This document shows positions 33,809 through 43,578 of a DNA stretch of 64,000 nucleotides, piece after piece (within the stretch, counting starts at the first letter, position 1; every line of letters begins with the position of its first letter). Origin of the DNA: Nilaparvata lugens (taxonomy: Eukaryota > Arthropoda > Insecta > Hemiptera > Delphacidae). Below the pieces are notes generated by a model. The model was not told where the DNA came from. It worked only from the letters and a program-made list of their open reading frames with translations, and ran no database searches. Location: contig NC_052511.1 of assembly GCF_014356525.2 (NCBI RefSeq), positions 29,463,960-29,527,959 on the forward strand. Reading direction: 5' to 3'. The translations under genes and the position numbers were made by a program.

Positions 33809-34531
33809 TGAAACTTGAGTGAAAGAATTGAACATTGAAAAAAATACAAGAAATAAATAAAAAGAAAAGCAACAGATTAATTCAAGCTTGAGTTTGTGTG
33901 AAAGTATGCATGTCCATAATAGGGAATAAAGATAATGGAATAATTGCTTTTGATTCTTCTGATGGATTTGTCTGTTATTATTAATTTCAATGAAAATTTC
34001 AAAGAACATTCCAATTCAAGTTTACTTCCTGCTATTTCAGATTCGAGTGCAGTACTCAAATTTCACCCAAAGTACAAAGGAAGTTGTGCCTGAGGAAATA
34101 TTCAGATCAAAATGTATCAGTGCCGAATATCAGTGACATTGAACATCTACCTGACATCGATGTTGATATGAATAACAACTGTTGGGCTTATTTTTTATGA
34201 ATTGATTAGAGGGTACAAGTAGTGTTCAATCAGAAGAAAAGCTAGAAATCTAACAACTAGTCTAGTCCAGATAGTCTAGTCCATCTTGGCTAATGACATT
34301 CTCTTTGATGAGTTAGGTTCCAATAGCTTACTTGCTTGGCAAATGGTGTATGTCCCAGATGGCTGAATCAATTATGAACTTATAATTTTTATTAATCTGC
34401 CTGAAAATGTACGAGGTGGGGCAGAGTGGACTCCCCAGTTTCAATCAGTCACTGAAGAGCACGCATGCGAGTTAGCAGAGTGGGAGAGGTTTCATGTGGT
34501 GGGGGGAAAGACGCCATTGTTAGTAGTCACC

Positions 34532-34600
34532 ATGCCGTGGACTGGCGAGCATCTTGGTTTTGTAGTCAAAACGTTCTTTAGCGCCCAGTGTTGCTTATAA
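34532..34600 (+). pseudogene. Start of DUF4817-type transposase, interrupted by MITE-like element
   Basis: MPWTGEHLGFVVKTFF is the N-terminus of a mariner-related transposase of the DUF4817 group. The frame runs into the MITE-like sequence at 34583 and stops at 34598. A C-terminal piece of the same kind of transposase lies at 49860-50220, probably from another copy. Confidence 0.5.
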
Positions 34601-34961
34601 GCAACATCAGGAATACTACGCTACCTATCCTCTGATATTCATTCTAAACTCGATTCGACCACTGTTTCTTATAAGAAACACATTTTAGTACCATTCCAAG
34701 CCACAATTACTTCACTGGCGCTTCTATCGCAGCGGTAAAATGAAATTGTATACACGCCAGTCCTGCCACAATGTCATATGTAGAAACTGCAATTTTTTAT
34801 TCACTATAAACTGCAAATTTCTCATAATTACCACATGAAAAAATTATTTTCATACTTTCTTATTATTTTTAAGCTTATTTCATGAAAGAAACTTTACTTT
34901 TTAGAAAATGATTTTTCATAATTCAACAGAAAAGGCATGTAGCTTATAAGCAACATTGGGC
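34583..34961. mobile_element. MITE-like element with about 24-bp inverted ends
   Basis: The left end reads GCCCAGTGTTGCTTATAA and the right end, complemented, GCCCAATGTTGCTTATAA; 22 of 24 bases agree. Each end contains the palindrome TTGCTTATAAGCAA or a near match, and an internal GTTTCTTATAAGAAAC repeats the theme. The length is 379 bp with no ORF. A target duplication could not be defined, so the superfamily is open. Confidence 0.6.
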
Positions 34962-35244
34962 ATTCCAGACCTCAGATCGTCAGATGGTCTGTAAGTGAGG
35001 TTATGTTGTGTTAGTTATGTTGGGATTTGATGAAGACAAAGTCAATGAAATATGTGAGTGAAATTTTATTTATTTACAGTTTACAATAAGAATAATACCA
35101 CATGTTGTTTACCTACTATATTCATAATAATCATGGCAAATAAATCTAATTAGTCTCTTGAACATACATATACATTCTTCAACTTTATGCTTCTTTTACC
35201 ATGTGAACTCTTTCTACATGTACTTGGTTTGCCATGTGATAGAT

Positions 35245-35714
35245 CCTTATGCAGAATTTAACGTCACTGACGACTCTGCACCTCCAGCCTTCAAAAAGCT
35301 GCAGGTAAACCTAAGAAGGGGAATTTTGAAACACAACTGTTGGAAATTCTGAAAGAACAGTCTACACCTAACCCGCCTCCTGGACCTTCTGATGATAATG
35401 ATTACAAGTTGTTCCTCTTATCTCTCCTGCCCAAAATGAGGAAACTAAGCGAAAATGCATCTCTTCAATTCAGAATACAAGTCATGCAATGTCTGCAAAA
35501 ATGTTATACAAAAAGCAAAATGGAGTTGAATTGCAGCAACGCTCAAAAACTAAACTTAGCAAGGGCTATGTCTTCACAGCAGTTCCACAATCAGTGTGAT
35601 GGGCTGAAGGATACTTTCTCACCGGGACCAGGTCAAAGTAACGATTTGCATAGTGCAGCAACTTTAATTCTCAACCACAATCTTGGGACGACAATACAAA
35701 TGAATCTGTTTTAA
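35245..35714 (+). pseudogene. BESS-domain gene, C-terminal exon with one-base frameshift
   Basis: Frame one (from about 35245) reads DPYAEFNVTDDSAPPAFK. One base out of phase it continues AAGKPKKGNFETQLLEILKE, a Pro-rich linker, and DNDYKLFLLSLLPKMRKLSE followed by LQFRIQVMQCL. The latter is a BESS motif, the protein-interaction module at the C-terminus of MADF-BESS (Adf1-like) insect regulators; they act in the nucleus as transcription factors or chromatin proteins. The stop is at 35712. The break lies in the AAAAA run at 35291-35295, where one extra A would restore phase. No MADF exon was recognised upstream, where the DNA is transposon. AATAAA signals follow near 35925 and 35944. It may be a real gene with an assembly error, a pseudogene, or a terminal exon cut off by insertions. 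Confidence 0.6.
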
Positions 35715-35999
35715 GCCTTTTTAAATTGTAACAAAAGCATGAGAAATGTACCCACTTTTGTACAGAGTTTATAAATTTATAAATTCATTATTTGAAAATG
35801 ATTTGACTTTATTTTGCACACCTACTTGATACTTATTTGCATACTTAGTTTATACAATCAAGTACATGTAAATTTTTAATGTTGGTATAAAATAACGTTT
35901 ATAGTTGATTATGAAATAATTACAAATAAAAATGCTTCAAATGAATAAAATTTTGTTACACGTTGACAAGGAAAACTAGTAATTGCAACGAGCTATCTA

Positions 36000-36190
36000 T
36001 ACTTATAAAATTATTATCTCACTGACTTACTCACTCACTCACTGATCACGATTTCTGGAACACTACTGGATGGATTGCAACAAAACTTGGAATATAGCTT
36101 CCTTATACGTCCTAGGTGCTCACTAAGAAATATTTTGGTGATATCTCAACTCTGAGGATGGTTTTTAAGGGTTTAGAGTTCGTCTTTTAG
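36000..36190 (+). repeat. Dispersed repeat related to 17672-18080
   Basis: Begins ATCTATACTTATAAAATT with CACTCACTCACTGA, then AACAAAACTTGGAATATAGC and GGTGCTCACTAAGAAATATT. The layout parallels 17672-17800. The rest of 35720-37598 has no recognisable gene. Confidence 0.45.
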
Positions 36191-37604
36191 CATGTATATT
36201 CTTCCTCTCCTAATCTCTTAACTATAAATGAAATGTCCATATCATATGTTACTATAGAACTATAATCTAGAGAGAGTACCTATTCGAAACAGTTGTTAAC
36301 TGACAACTAAATTAATGATTTTGTCAGGTTGGCATTAAGTTGAGATGACTTCATTAGGTTGGCACCAAGTTAAAGAACTAATTAAAATGCATTTATCGAG
36401 AACAGATTGATTAGTCACTGCTGCTTCAATCAGAGCTATTCCTGGGAGTATAGATCATTTTTTATAAAACAAACTTTTATGACGTGAGTTGCTTCTATCA
36501 ATTGATCCTATTCCATCAAGACTAATTTTGTTTTTATATCTGTCAGATCGTGAAAGCTACTTAAACATTTTCGATGTAATTTTAATAATTCAGTATGATA
36601 TATGGAGGATATTTTTAAAACTTTAGAAGTGTCCGTTGTGGAATCTGTTTGCATAGAATGAAGAAATTCGGCCAAAATCCAACTTGGGCGAAAGAAAGGG
36701 GTTATTTATTAAACGGCCAAATAGCTGTTGTTGCTTTTCCCAATGTAAAAATATCTTCCATAGAAGTAAGGCGCTTTTCCCCCGAATCAATTATTCTCAA
36801 ACATTGATTGTTTTACCAAAGAAAATAGAAGGTAGCTTTCGATAAAAATATTGGAGAATAAGCATAACATTTCTTGACTGTCATTATTCCTCATTAATAG
36901 CATCAATGCTCCCCATTCAAACAATTCTGACAAATTGATGTGAATCAATAATATACTATAATTACTATAATCTGGTTACTTTAGATCGGATGAAGTGAAA
37001 ATGTTGGGCGCAAACCTTCTGCCATGAGGAGACAAATAAATTTATGAAAAGCTTGATAGTTTGAATAGTGATCTGATATTTGTTACACGTTTTTATTTTA
37101 AGACATAATATGTCTTAGACTAATTTTTAATGTTTCTCCAATCGGCAGGAAAACTTTGGTTTTTCAAAGTTATGTTACTCCCTTATTTTGGGGTATTTTC
37201 AGAAATCAAGATAAATAACCTACCAAATTTCCTACACGAATACAGTGTAAGTTGTATTATAATAGCTACAGTACTTACGTACTGTATAGTACAGTACCTG
37301 TTCGTTTTTACCATATAATTATATGATAATAGAAAGCTTTATTAAAAACAGCCATAACTTCCTTGTTTTCGGATATTTTCGAAAACAGGACTTACGCTTT
37401 AAAGAATTTAGGGTTGCTGAATCCAAATCCGAAATCAGAAATCTTCTATCTATATTTTTAGGGAAGTTAGACTTTGAGAAAAAATTGATGAGTCATACTT
37501 TGAGCAAACGATGGTTGGTAGCACTGGCTACCATGATTGGATGTCTATTGAGTCACGTCTGTAATTTTCCATTATTTTGATATAGTCAGTATTATTCATT
37601 GAGG

Positions 37605-39089
37605 ATGAATAGTTTTTCTCTTGGTTTGACCAATAAGAAAAACCCCAAACTGATATTCAATGATTTCTCATTTAGAAGAGCAGGCGATACTGCACTGGGT
37701 GATGTTCGATGGCGTTGCCTGTCTAGTACCTGTAAAGCTTATCTTAAAACAGACAACTCAGTAACTAAAATTATTGAACTTCCGATCTTTCACAACCATC
37801 TACCACCAAATTGTAATATTAATGAATCTCAAAATTCCGTTACATGCTCCACACCAATTACTGATAGGGTGGGAGTGCCGCCTTCTCAATCTGATATTGA
37901 CGTTTCTATAAATAACTCGACTCCTAGTTGCTTATTTCCAGTTCAATCTTCAGATGTAAACAAATGTAACAAGTGTTTTAGTTTCATAGAGACATTAATA
38001 ATTGAGAATCAATCTTTAAAAGAAGACAATGTTCGTCTGAGAGAGCAGTGGAATGCAGCTATTGACCGTTCAATTATGAATGATAAACTGATTATGGAGA
38101 TGAAAGAGAAAAAGTTATTTGAGATTGGAACACAAACCGAAAATTTACAGAGTTCTCATTCACTTAGTACTACTAAAGATGCATTGGTTAGGGAAATTGC
38201 TAGTCTAGAGAGTGATATTGCTAAGAGTAGAATCATGATTAGTTCATTAGAGATGGAACGTGAAAATCTTGCCAAATATTTATCCAAAGTAAGTAAAAAT
38301 ATCGCGATTACTGAAGAATTAGTTCTAAGGGATGGCCATAGGGAGATACTTGGTTCAATACCTAAATTCCCTTGTACAAAAAAGGTAGAGAGAAGAATAA
38401 TGATCTTCTCCGATAGTCAAGGACGTGAGCTGGCTAAGTTATTGCAAGATAGGATTTCACATCCGTATAAAGTTTCAAGTTTTGTGTATCCTGGTGCTGG
38501 TTTGTGCCAAATCTTGAATTCAGTACATAATTGTAGTGAGGTGATGCAGTTGAATAAGGACGACTTCTTGATTATAATGGGGGGAACAAATGACTTTGAT
38601 TCTTTAGCAAACGAAAAAGATATTGTAATTCTCAGACTTGCAGTTGAAAATTTGCTGTTTCAAATAAGACATACTAATTTAATCATAGGGACTGTACCAT
38701 ACAGATACGACATGCCGCCCTCCTCATCTGTGAATATCTTGATAGAATCACTCAATGACCATCTGAGGGAAGCTATCTCTAAGAATGCTATGTTGCTGGA
38801 GACATGGGATCTTTCTGCTGTTGAACATACTAGGCACGGTCTACACACTAATAAAAGAGGGAAAATGAGAATTGTCAAAAGGATCTGTACTATAATTGGT
38901 GACTCTCTCAATGGGAAACAAACTTGTTTCTCTCTTCCCACTTTGAATAGGAGATCATCAATTAATGATTTACATGTAGTTGAAATATTAAACATTGCAG
39001 GCTCTGAGGATACTATCGATGTGGTTCCTACCTGTCTTGACGGTGTGTCTTCCGGACATTCAAATGGAGAATTAAATTTAAACTGTTAG
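37605..39089 (+). CDS. LINE ORF1: FLYWCH finger, coiled coil, SGNH esterase-like domain
   Basis: 494 residues from the ATG at 37605 (an upstream in-frame TTG at 37599 is not needed). Residues 3-66 form a FLYWCH-type C2H2 zinc finger: KPKLIF-like start NPKLIFNDFSFRR, then C38, C43, H63 and H65. A low-complexity linker with C121/C124 leads to a coiled coil at about 126-230. Residues 262-425 look like an SGNH/GDSL hydrolase: block I FSDSQG with nucleophile Ser271, Gly-rich PGAG at 296-299, block III GGTND (327-330), and block V HGLHTNKRG with His414. The usual Asp three residues before that His is His411, so catalysis is uncertain. ORF1 proteins bind element RNA; esterase-bearing ORF1s are known in CR1-type elements. 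The FLYWCH fusion is the unusual part. The ORF ends 33 nt before the ORF2 ATG and overlaps the ORF2 frame. Confidence 0.8.
   Translation: MNSFSLGLTNKKNPKLIFNDFSFRRAGDTALGDVRWRCLSSTCKAYLKTDNSVTKIIELPIFHNHLPPNCNINESQNSVTCSTPITDRVGVPPSQSDIDVSINNSTPSCLFPVQSSDVNKCNKCFSFIETLIIENQSLKEDNVRLREQWNAAIDRSIMNDKLIMEMKEKKLFEIGTQTENLQSSHSLSTTKDALVREIASLESDIAKSRIMISSLEMERENLAKYLSKVSKNIAITEELVLRDGHREILGSIPKFPCTKKVERRIMIFSDSQGRELAKLLQDRISHPYKVSSFVYPGAGLCQILNSVHNCSEVMQLNKDDFLIIMGGTNDFDSLANEKDIVILRLAVENLLFQIRHTNLIIGTVPYRYDMPPSSSVNILIESLNDHLREAISKNAMLLETWDLSAVEHTRHGLHTNKRGKMRIVKRICTIIGDSLNGKQTCFSLPTLNRRSSINDLHVVEILNIAGSEDTIDVVPTCLDGVSSGHSNGELNLNC
39077..39083 (+). promoter_or_regulatory. Candidate -1 ribosomal frameshift slippery site TTTAAAC
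   Basis: TTTAAAC fits X XXY YYZ exactly in the ORF1 phase (..T TTA AAC TGT TAG). The -1 frame is open from 39041 through the ORF2 ATG with no stop, so slippage would join ORF1 to ORF2. A weak stem GTTGA (39104-39108) with TCAAC (39126-39130) lies 20 nt downstream; no strong pseudoknot was found by eye. Confidence 0.55.
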
Positions 39090-39121
39090 CTCATGACAAT
39101 GAGGTTGATTATGATCATAGT

Positions 39122-42100
39122 ATGGTCAACAACTTCAGCCTGGATTCACAACTTATTGGTCTACCAATACCTATAATTATTAGTCAAACTAGAAAACCAA
39201 AACCTCAAACAGATATAGTCCCTGATTTTTCAAACCTAATCAGCGTACCCCTGATTGTGTCAAGTAAGAACAGAGGGAGAGATGTAAAGGCTTCAGAAAA
39301 TCAGTATGGTAAGAAATTAAAATTCTGCTCTGTCAATGTTCAATGCATGAGGAATAAGATGAGTAAGCTTGAGTTGCTTTGCTTGTTGAATAAAATTGAT
39401 ATAATGTGCATTTGCGAGCATTGGCTGGTTGATGACGAAATCACGTACTATAGCACTCTGGGTGATCTCAAAAGGGTAGCTCATTTCTCCAGGGAATCCT
39501 CAGGTGGTGGCGTGGCTGTGTTTGTGCGTGCAAGTATGGTGCAGTTGGTGGTTACCCTGGACCTGAAGGAGTTTTGTTTGGAGAAGCACGCTGAATTTGC
39601 AGGGGTACTTATCCCTGGATTGTCACTTGTTGTGATAAGTATGTACCGCTCACCATGTGGTGATATTGAATGTTTTCTAGAGCGGCTTGAGTTATGTGTT
39701 GCTTTTCTCAGTGGTATGTGTTTGTCTATTGTGATTGGTACAGACCATAATATTGATTTGCTCAGTAATTCTGCTACAACTGCAAGATTTTTGAATTTGT
39801 TGAGAAGTCTAAATTTATATGGTGCCATACTTCAACCTACAAGGGGCAATGCATCCCTTGACAATTTTCTTAAAAACTTGGATCATTGGAGCTATGTGGC
39901 AGAGGTGAGCATTGAACAGATTGCCGACCATAAACATATTTTTATGGAAGCTGCGTTTGGGTCCGGTATTGAGGAAAATGTAAATAATTTTGATAAGAGG
40001 ATCCCTCTCAGAGTGTTCAGTGACGGTGCAGTCAGGCTTTTTTGTGAATATTTGGTGGCATGTGGTGGTGTCTGGCATGATTTGGTCTCCACTATGCAGG
40101 CAAACATTGGCTACAATTATTTCTTTCAGAAGTTTCAAGAAGGCTTTGAAAGTTTCTTTCCAATAAGAATGAGGCTAAGGGGTTTTGACAGGTTTGTAAC
40201 AAAGAGGGGGAACTCCACTCCACAGGTGAAGGATTGGTTCACTGATGAGCTAGCCCAAATGAGAGACATGGTTTCAATGGTTGGTGATTTAGCTGGGAGT
40301 AGGCCTTATCTATTAGAGTTAGCTACTAGACTTAAGAAGGAATACCGATTTAGATTGCGGGAGGCTAAGAAAAGTGCCAATGCAAGGTTCATTGTTGAGG
40401 CTCAAAACCCATGTAAAGCTGCCTGGGAGCTTATAAATTCACAAAAGCCCAAATCTAAAGGAACTGATCCAAGATTTGCAACTGCTGATGAGTTCAATAA
40501 GTTTTATGTCACATCTGTGGAGGGTATTGTTAACAATATACAATGTTCAAGTGATGCATCCACCACTCTTCAAAAAATCCCAGCAATTGAAATTAATTTT
40601 GAATGGAGTCATGTTACAGGTGATGATATTATCAATATTGTGAATGGGTTTAGCACCTCAAAGGCAAAAGATATATATGGTATGAGTGTTGCTTTTCTGA
40701 AACAGATCATTGTTCCTCTGTACCCAATACTTGCTTGTCTAATTAATAAGTGTATAGATCAGAGTGTCTTCCCGGATGAGCTCAAGGTTTCACGAACGGT
40801 CCCTGTCCACAAAAAAGGTGCTGTAGACAATGTATGTAATTATAGATTCATTTCCATTATTCCAGTATTTGCCAAAATTTATGAAACAGTATTATGTGTC
40901 CAGCTTTATGAGTATTTCGAGAACAATAATCTGCTGGTTCCTGCTCAGTTTGGTTTTAGGAAGGGAAAGTCCACTGTGTTGGCCGTTCATACTCTTATAC
41001 AATCAATCCAAGATGCTTTTGAAGGTAAAAAATCATCCTCACTTCTGATGTGTGACTTGACACGTGCCTTTGACTGTGTTTCACATGATCTATTGTTGAA
41101 AAAGCTAGAGAGGTATGGTCTAGGAGTCAGTGCTATTAATTTGATGAAATCTTATCTCGGTAATAGGTCCCAGGTTGTGGACTGGAATGGAGAATTGTCA
41201 GGCTCTGCTCCTTTACACTGCGGAGTCCCACAAGGGTCAGTTCTGGGGCCTTTGCTCTTTCTTATTTCAATAAATGACCTTTATTACTCAGTGAATGGTG
41301 GCGTTCTTCTGTTTGCAGATGATACGTCTCTTTTTGCTGAGCATGATAGTATCGAGTCTGCCAAGTTGGTTGTTAGAGAGCTGTATGATAGTGCTTCCCG
41401 GTGGTTTAGTGCAAATGGACTTGCCCTGAATAATGATAAGACTCAGGAGCTAGTTTTTAGTCTCAATCCCCAGAATTCCACTACAGATACTGTGAAACTG
41501 TTGGGGTTCTCCCTGGACAGTAAGTTGACGTGGGAGACTCATATAGATCAACTATGCATCAGGCTCAGTAGGGTTGTGTTCTTGTTGAGGAGGCTTGTGG
41601 ATTGTGTGCCTGACACTTTTGTGCGTCAAGCATACTTTGCCTTTTTTCAGAGCCATATAGCCTATGGAACAATCCTATGGGGACATGCGACCAGTGTGGA
41701 TAGGGTCCTGTTGCTGCAGAAGCGAGCGGTTAGGGTTGTGGTGAGGGCTGGAAGGATTGATCATTGTAAGCCACTGTTCATCCGGTTGAAAGTGATGACA
41801 GTCTTCAATCTCTATATATATGAGTGCTTGAAGTTTGTGAAGAAAAATCTAGATTCATTCACCTTAGCTAATGAGATTCATGGTCATGTAACAAGGAGAA
41901 ACCAGAATATATTCCAGTTAAGAGTCAGATTGGAGCGAACAAGTAGAAGCTTTCCCTCATCTGGTATTAGGTTTTTTAATATGCTACCTAACGAAATAAG
42001 AAGCCTGCCCCTTGAGACTTTCAATAGAAGGTTGAAGTCATGGTTGATCTCCAATCCCTTCTATTCTATTGATGAATTCAGGGAGGCCAACCTAAATTCG

Positions 42101-42124
42101 ATGATTGCCAGCTCATCTGTATAG
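39122..42124 (+). CDS. LINE ORF2: endonuclease and reverse transcriptase
   Basis: 1,000 residues from ATG at 39122; the frame is open back to 39041, overlapping the ORF1 end by 49 nt. Residues about 64-280 are an EEP endonuclease: FCSVNVQCMRNK, CEHW with the Glu, MYRSP, IGTDHNID (Asp and Asn kept, though GDFN is the norm), SLDNFLKN and ADHKH. The RT covers about 540-800: YRFISIIPVFAKIYE, QFGFRKGKST, motif A CDLTRAFDCVSHD with Asp645, GVPQGSVLGPLL and FADD at 731-734, then YLG-equivalent LLGFSLDSKL and a C-terminal domain ending with SGIRFFNMLPNEIR. The protein would nick genomic DNA and prime cDNA synthesis from the ORF1-bound RNA. No internal stop or shift is present, and it is the only full-length ORF2 here. 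Confidence 0.9.
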   Translation: MVNNFSLDSQLIGLPIPIIISQTRKPKPQTDIVPDFSNLISVPLIVSSKNRGRDVKASENQYGKKLKFCSVNVQCMRNKMSKLELLCLLNKIDIMCICEHWLVDDEITYYSTLGDLKRVAHFSRESSGGGVAVFVRASMVQLVVTLDLKEFCLEKHAEFAGVLIPGLSLVVISMYRSPCGDIECFLERLELCVAFLSGMCLSIVIGTDHNIDLLSNSATTARFLNLLRSLNLYGAILQPTRGNASLDNFLKNLDHWSYVAEVSIEQIADHKHIFMEAAFGSGIEENVNNFDKRIPLRVFSDGAVRLFCEYLVACGGVWHDLVSTMQANIGYNYFFQKFQEGFESFFPIRMRLRGFDRFVTKRGNSTPQVKDWFTDELAQMRDMVSMVGDLAGSRPYLLELATRLKKEYRFRLREAKKSANARFIVEAQNPCKAAWELINSQKPKSKGTDPRFATADEFNKFYVTSVEGIVNNIQCSSDASTTLQKIPAIEINFEWSHVTGDDIINIVNGFSTSKAKDIYGMSVAFLKQIIVPLYPILACLINKCIDQSVFPDELKVSRTVPVHKKGAVDNVCNYRFISIIPVFAKIYETVLCVQLYEYFENNNLLVPAQFGFRKGKSTVLAVHTLIQSIQDAFEGKKSSSLLMCDLTRAFDCVSHDLLLKKLERYGLGVSAINLMKSYLGNRSQVVDWNGELSGSAPLHCGVPQGSVLGPLLFLISINDLYYSVNGGVLLFADDTSLFAEHDSIESAKLVVRELYDSASRWFSANGLALNNDKTQELVFSLNPQNSTTDTVKLLGFSLDSKLTWETHIDQLCIRLSRVVFLLRRLVDCVPDTFVRQAYFAFFQSHIAYGTILWGHATSVDRVLLLQKRAVRVVVRAGRIDHCKPLFIRLKVMTVFNLYIYECLKFVKKNLDSFTLANEIHGHVTRRNQNIFQLRVRLERTSRSFPSSGIRFFNMLPNEIRSLPLETFNRRLKSWLISNPFYSIDEFREANLNSMIASSSV

Positions 42125-42489
42125 TAATTACTTCTTTTATTATATTTGAAAGTTAACCACATTACATTTTTAGGCTGTATTAATTTCATCTCTAAGGATT
42201 AAAACTTATTTTGCATGTATATTATATTCCTAAAGAATAAGTTTAGTGCATTCTGTGATAATAATTTAAGTTGATAATATATTTGTTATTGTAATAATAT
42301 GACTTATCTGTAAATTGACCTAGCCTAATGTACTTGATGTATTTTTTTGGCTGAAATAAATCATTGAATCATTGAAACGGCGGCGTAGTTGTTAGATCTT
42401 GCCTCTGCTTACCTCGAGGGGAAAAGACGTGACAAAACGAGGTTCCTGGATAGGAGTCACCATGTGAAAGACACGATTTGACTCAATGT

Positions 42490-42580
42490 ACTTCGACAAA
42501 AAAACGTGAACACTGTTCAGTGTTCAAGTTGCACGTCTCCTATCGTGTGAAAGTAGCCTATCGTGTGAAAGTAGCCTTAG
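42490..42580. repeat. Short inverted and tandem repeats after the LINE
   Basis: GAACACTG/CAGTGTTC form a perfect 8-bp inverted repeat with a 2-nt loop near 42509-42526, and TATCGTGTGAAAGTAGCC occurs twice in a row near 42540-42575. Possibly the end of another transposon. Confidence 0.5.
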
Positions 42581-42594
42581 TGAGAAGAATAAAA

Positions 42595-42897
42595 AATCTA
42601 CAGAAAAAGACAAGACAAAAAACGGAAGTCTAAGAAAGAAACGGAATCCTTTGATTCTGCTGAAGAAGCAATGTGTGAAAAAGAGCTATGCGATGATGAT
42701 GATGATGATGATGATGGATGACCTACCAGGTGGTAATAAAGAAATATGTTTAATATGTGAAAAGTTTTATAAGGTGAAGAAGAATGGTTTCAATGTGTCA
42801 ACTGTGGTATGTGGGGTCATGCACTTTGCAGTGCTGCTGAGTCTGCAGAAAACTTTTTGTGTGACCTATGCATTCGCTTCTCATAATTTACAATGAT
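42595..42897 (+). pseudogene. pogo-type transposase C-terminal zinc finger fragment
   Basis: In one frame RKSKKETESFDSAEEAMCEK leads to an Asp run encoded by a GAT microsatellite (about 42692-42716). Then, after shifts, CLICEKFY and EEWFQCVNCGMWGHALC with VCDLCIRFS* form a PHD-like Cys/His cluster. This basic-acidic-zinc finger tail is common at the C-terminus of insect pogo/Tigger (DDE_1) transposases. The catalytic domain is absent here, and the element at 28532 lacks this tail, so it comes from a different family. Confidence 0.6.
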
Positions 42898-43578
42898 TTT
42901 ATAACTTTAATAAAAATATTCAATGATGTAAATAAAATAACTTTCCTCATATCCCTTTCAGTCACAGTGTGCTATGTCTAGCACGATACAACTTATTCCA
43001 TCTACGCCAACCAAATAATTGGAATTGGTAGATTGTCAGTCACAATATTCCAGAAATAAGACTATTGAACAGTATGCTACAGCCACCACACTCTATTGAC
43101 AAGAATAATAACTAATAGAGACACTCGAACCACCACACATAGCCAGCTGTCACATAGTAGCAACATGTTGGAATGAATAATTTTTTCCTTTTTTTTAATA
43201 CTTACATGATGTCAAAATATTTTTTTCATGATTATAAAAATATAATATGAATAGTATAGGAGAAATATTTGTGTAGTTTTCCCTTGTTTTCTCCATGAAA
43301 ATGGTTGACAAAGTATCATGCTACATATAGGACAATGTGACTGGTGGCGCCAACAGAAACTTTCAGCACATGTTACACTTACAGGGAGGTTGTTTTACAG
43401 TAAATTGACTTTTTGTTTTGGTCCATGAACTTCTATAACTAATTCAAAAGTAATTTATTCGAAAAAACCGTGTTTCTATAGTGAATTAGTTCAAAGAATG
43501 TATAATCCAATGGACAATGAAAAAGCTGCTGAGCGGAAAGATAGAGAAAAATGAGGTACAAATGAAATATTCTATATT

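Larger units (their letters stand above)
32065..34554 (+). repeat. Tandem duplication unit 2 (2,490 bp)
   Basis: Differs from unit 1 at roughly half a dozen noted bases plus one TA repeat. Examples: AAAATCAG here reads AAAATCTG, GTGGCATTT reads GTGGAATTT, and the TGA at 30280 reads CGA. The divergence is low but not zero, so it is either a recent real duplication or two haplotypes placed in series. Confidence 0.9.
37599..42376 (+). mobile_element. Apparently intact CR1-like non-LTR retrotransposon (FLYWCH-SGNH type)
   Basis: Two long ORFs without internal stops (37605-39089 and 39122-42124) are followed by an AT-rich 3' UTR ending in two copies of the octamer AATCATTG (42359-42376). Short 3'-terminal repeats instead of poly(A) are typical of the CR1/L2 group, which also often carries an esterase domain in ORF1. 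The 5' end is not defined; a 5' UTR may extend upstream into 37130-37600. No target-site duplication was identified. It is the only autonomous-looking element in the window. Confidence 0.8.

Noticed and set aside
42651..42896. 81-codon frame starting with a poly-Met run
   Set aside because: The poly-Met is an out-of-frame GAT microsatellite; other frames reveal the Asp run and zinc finger of a transposase tail.
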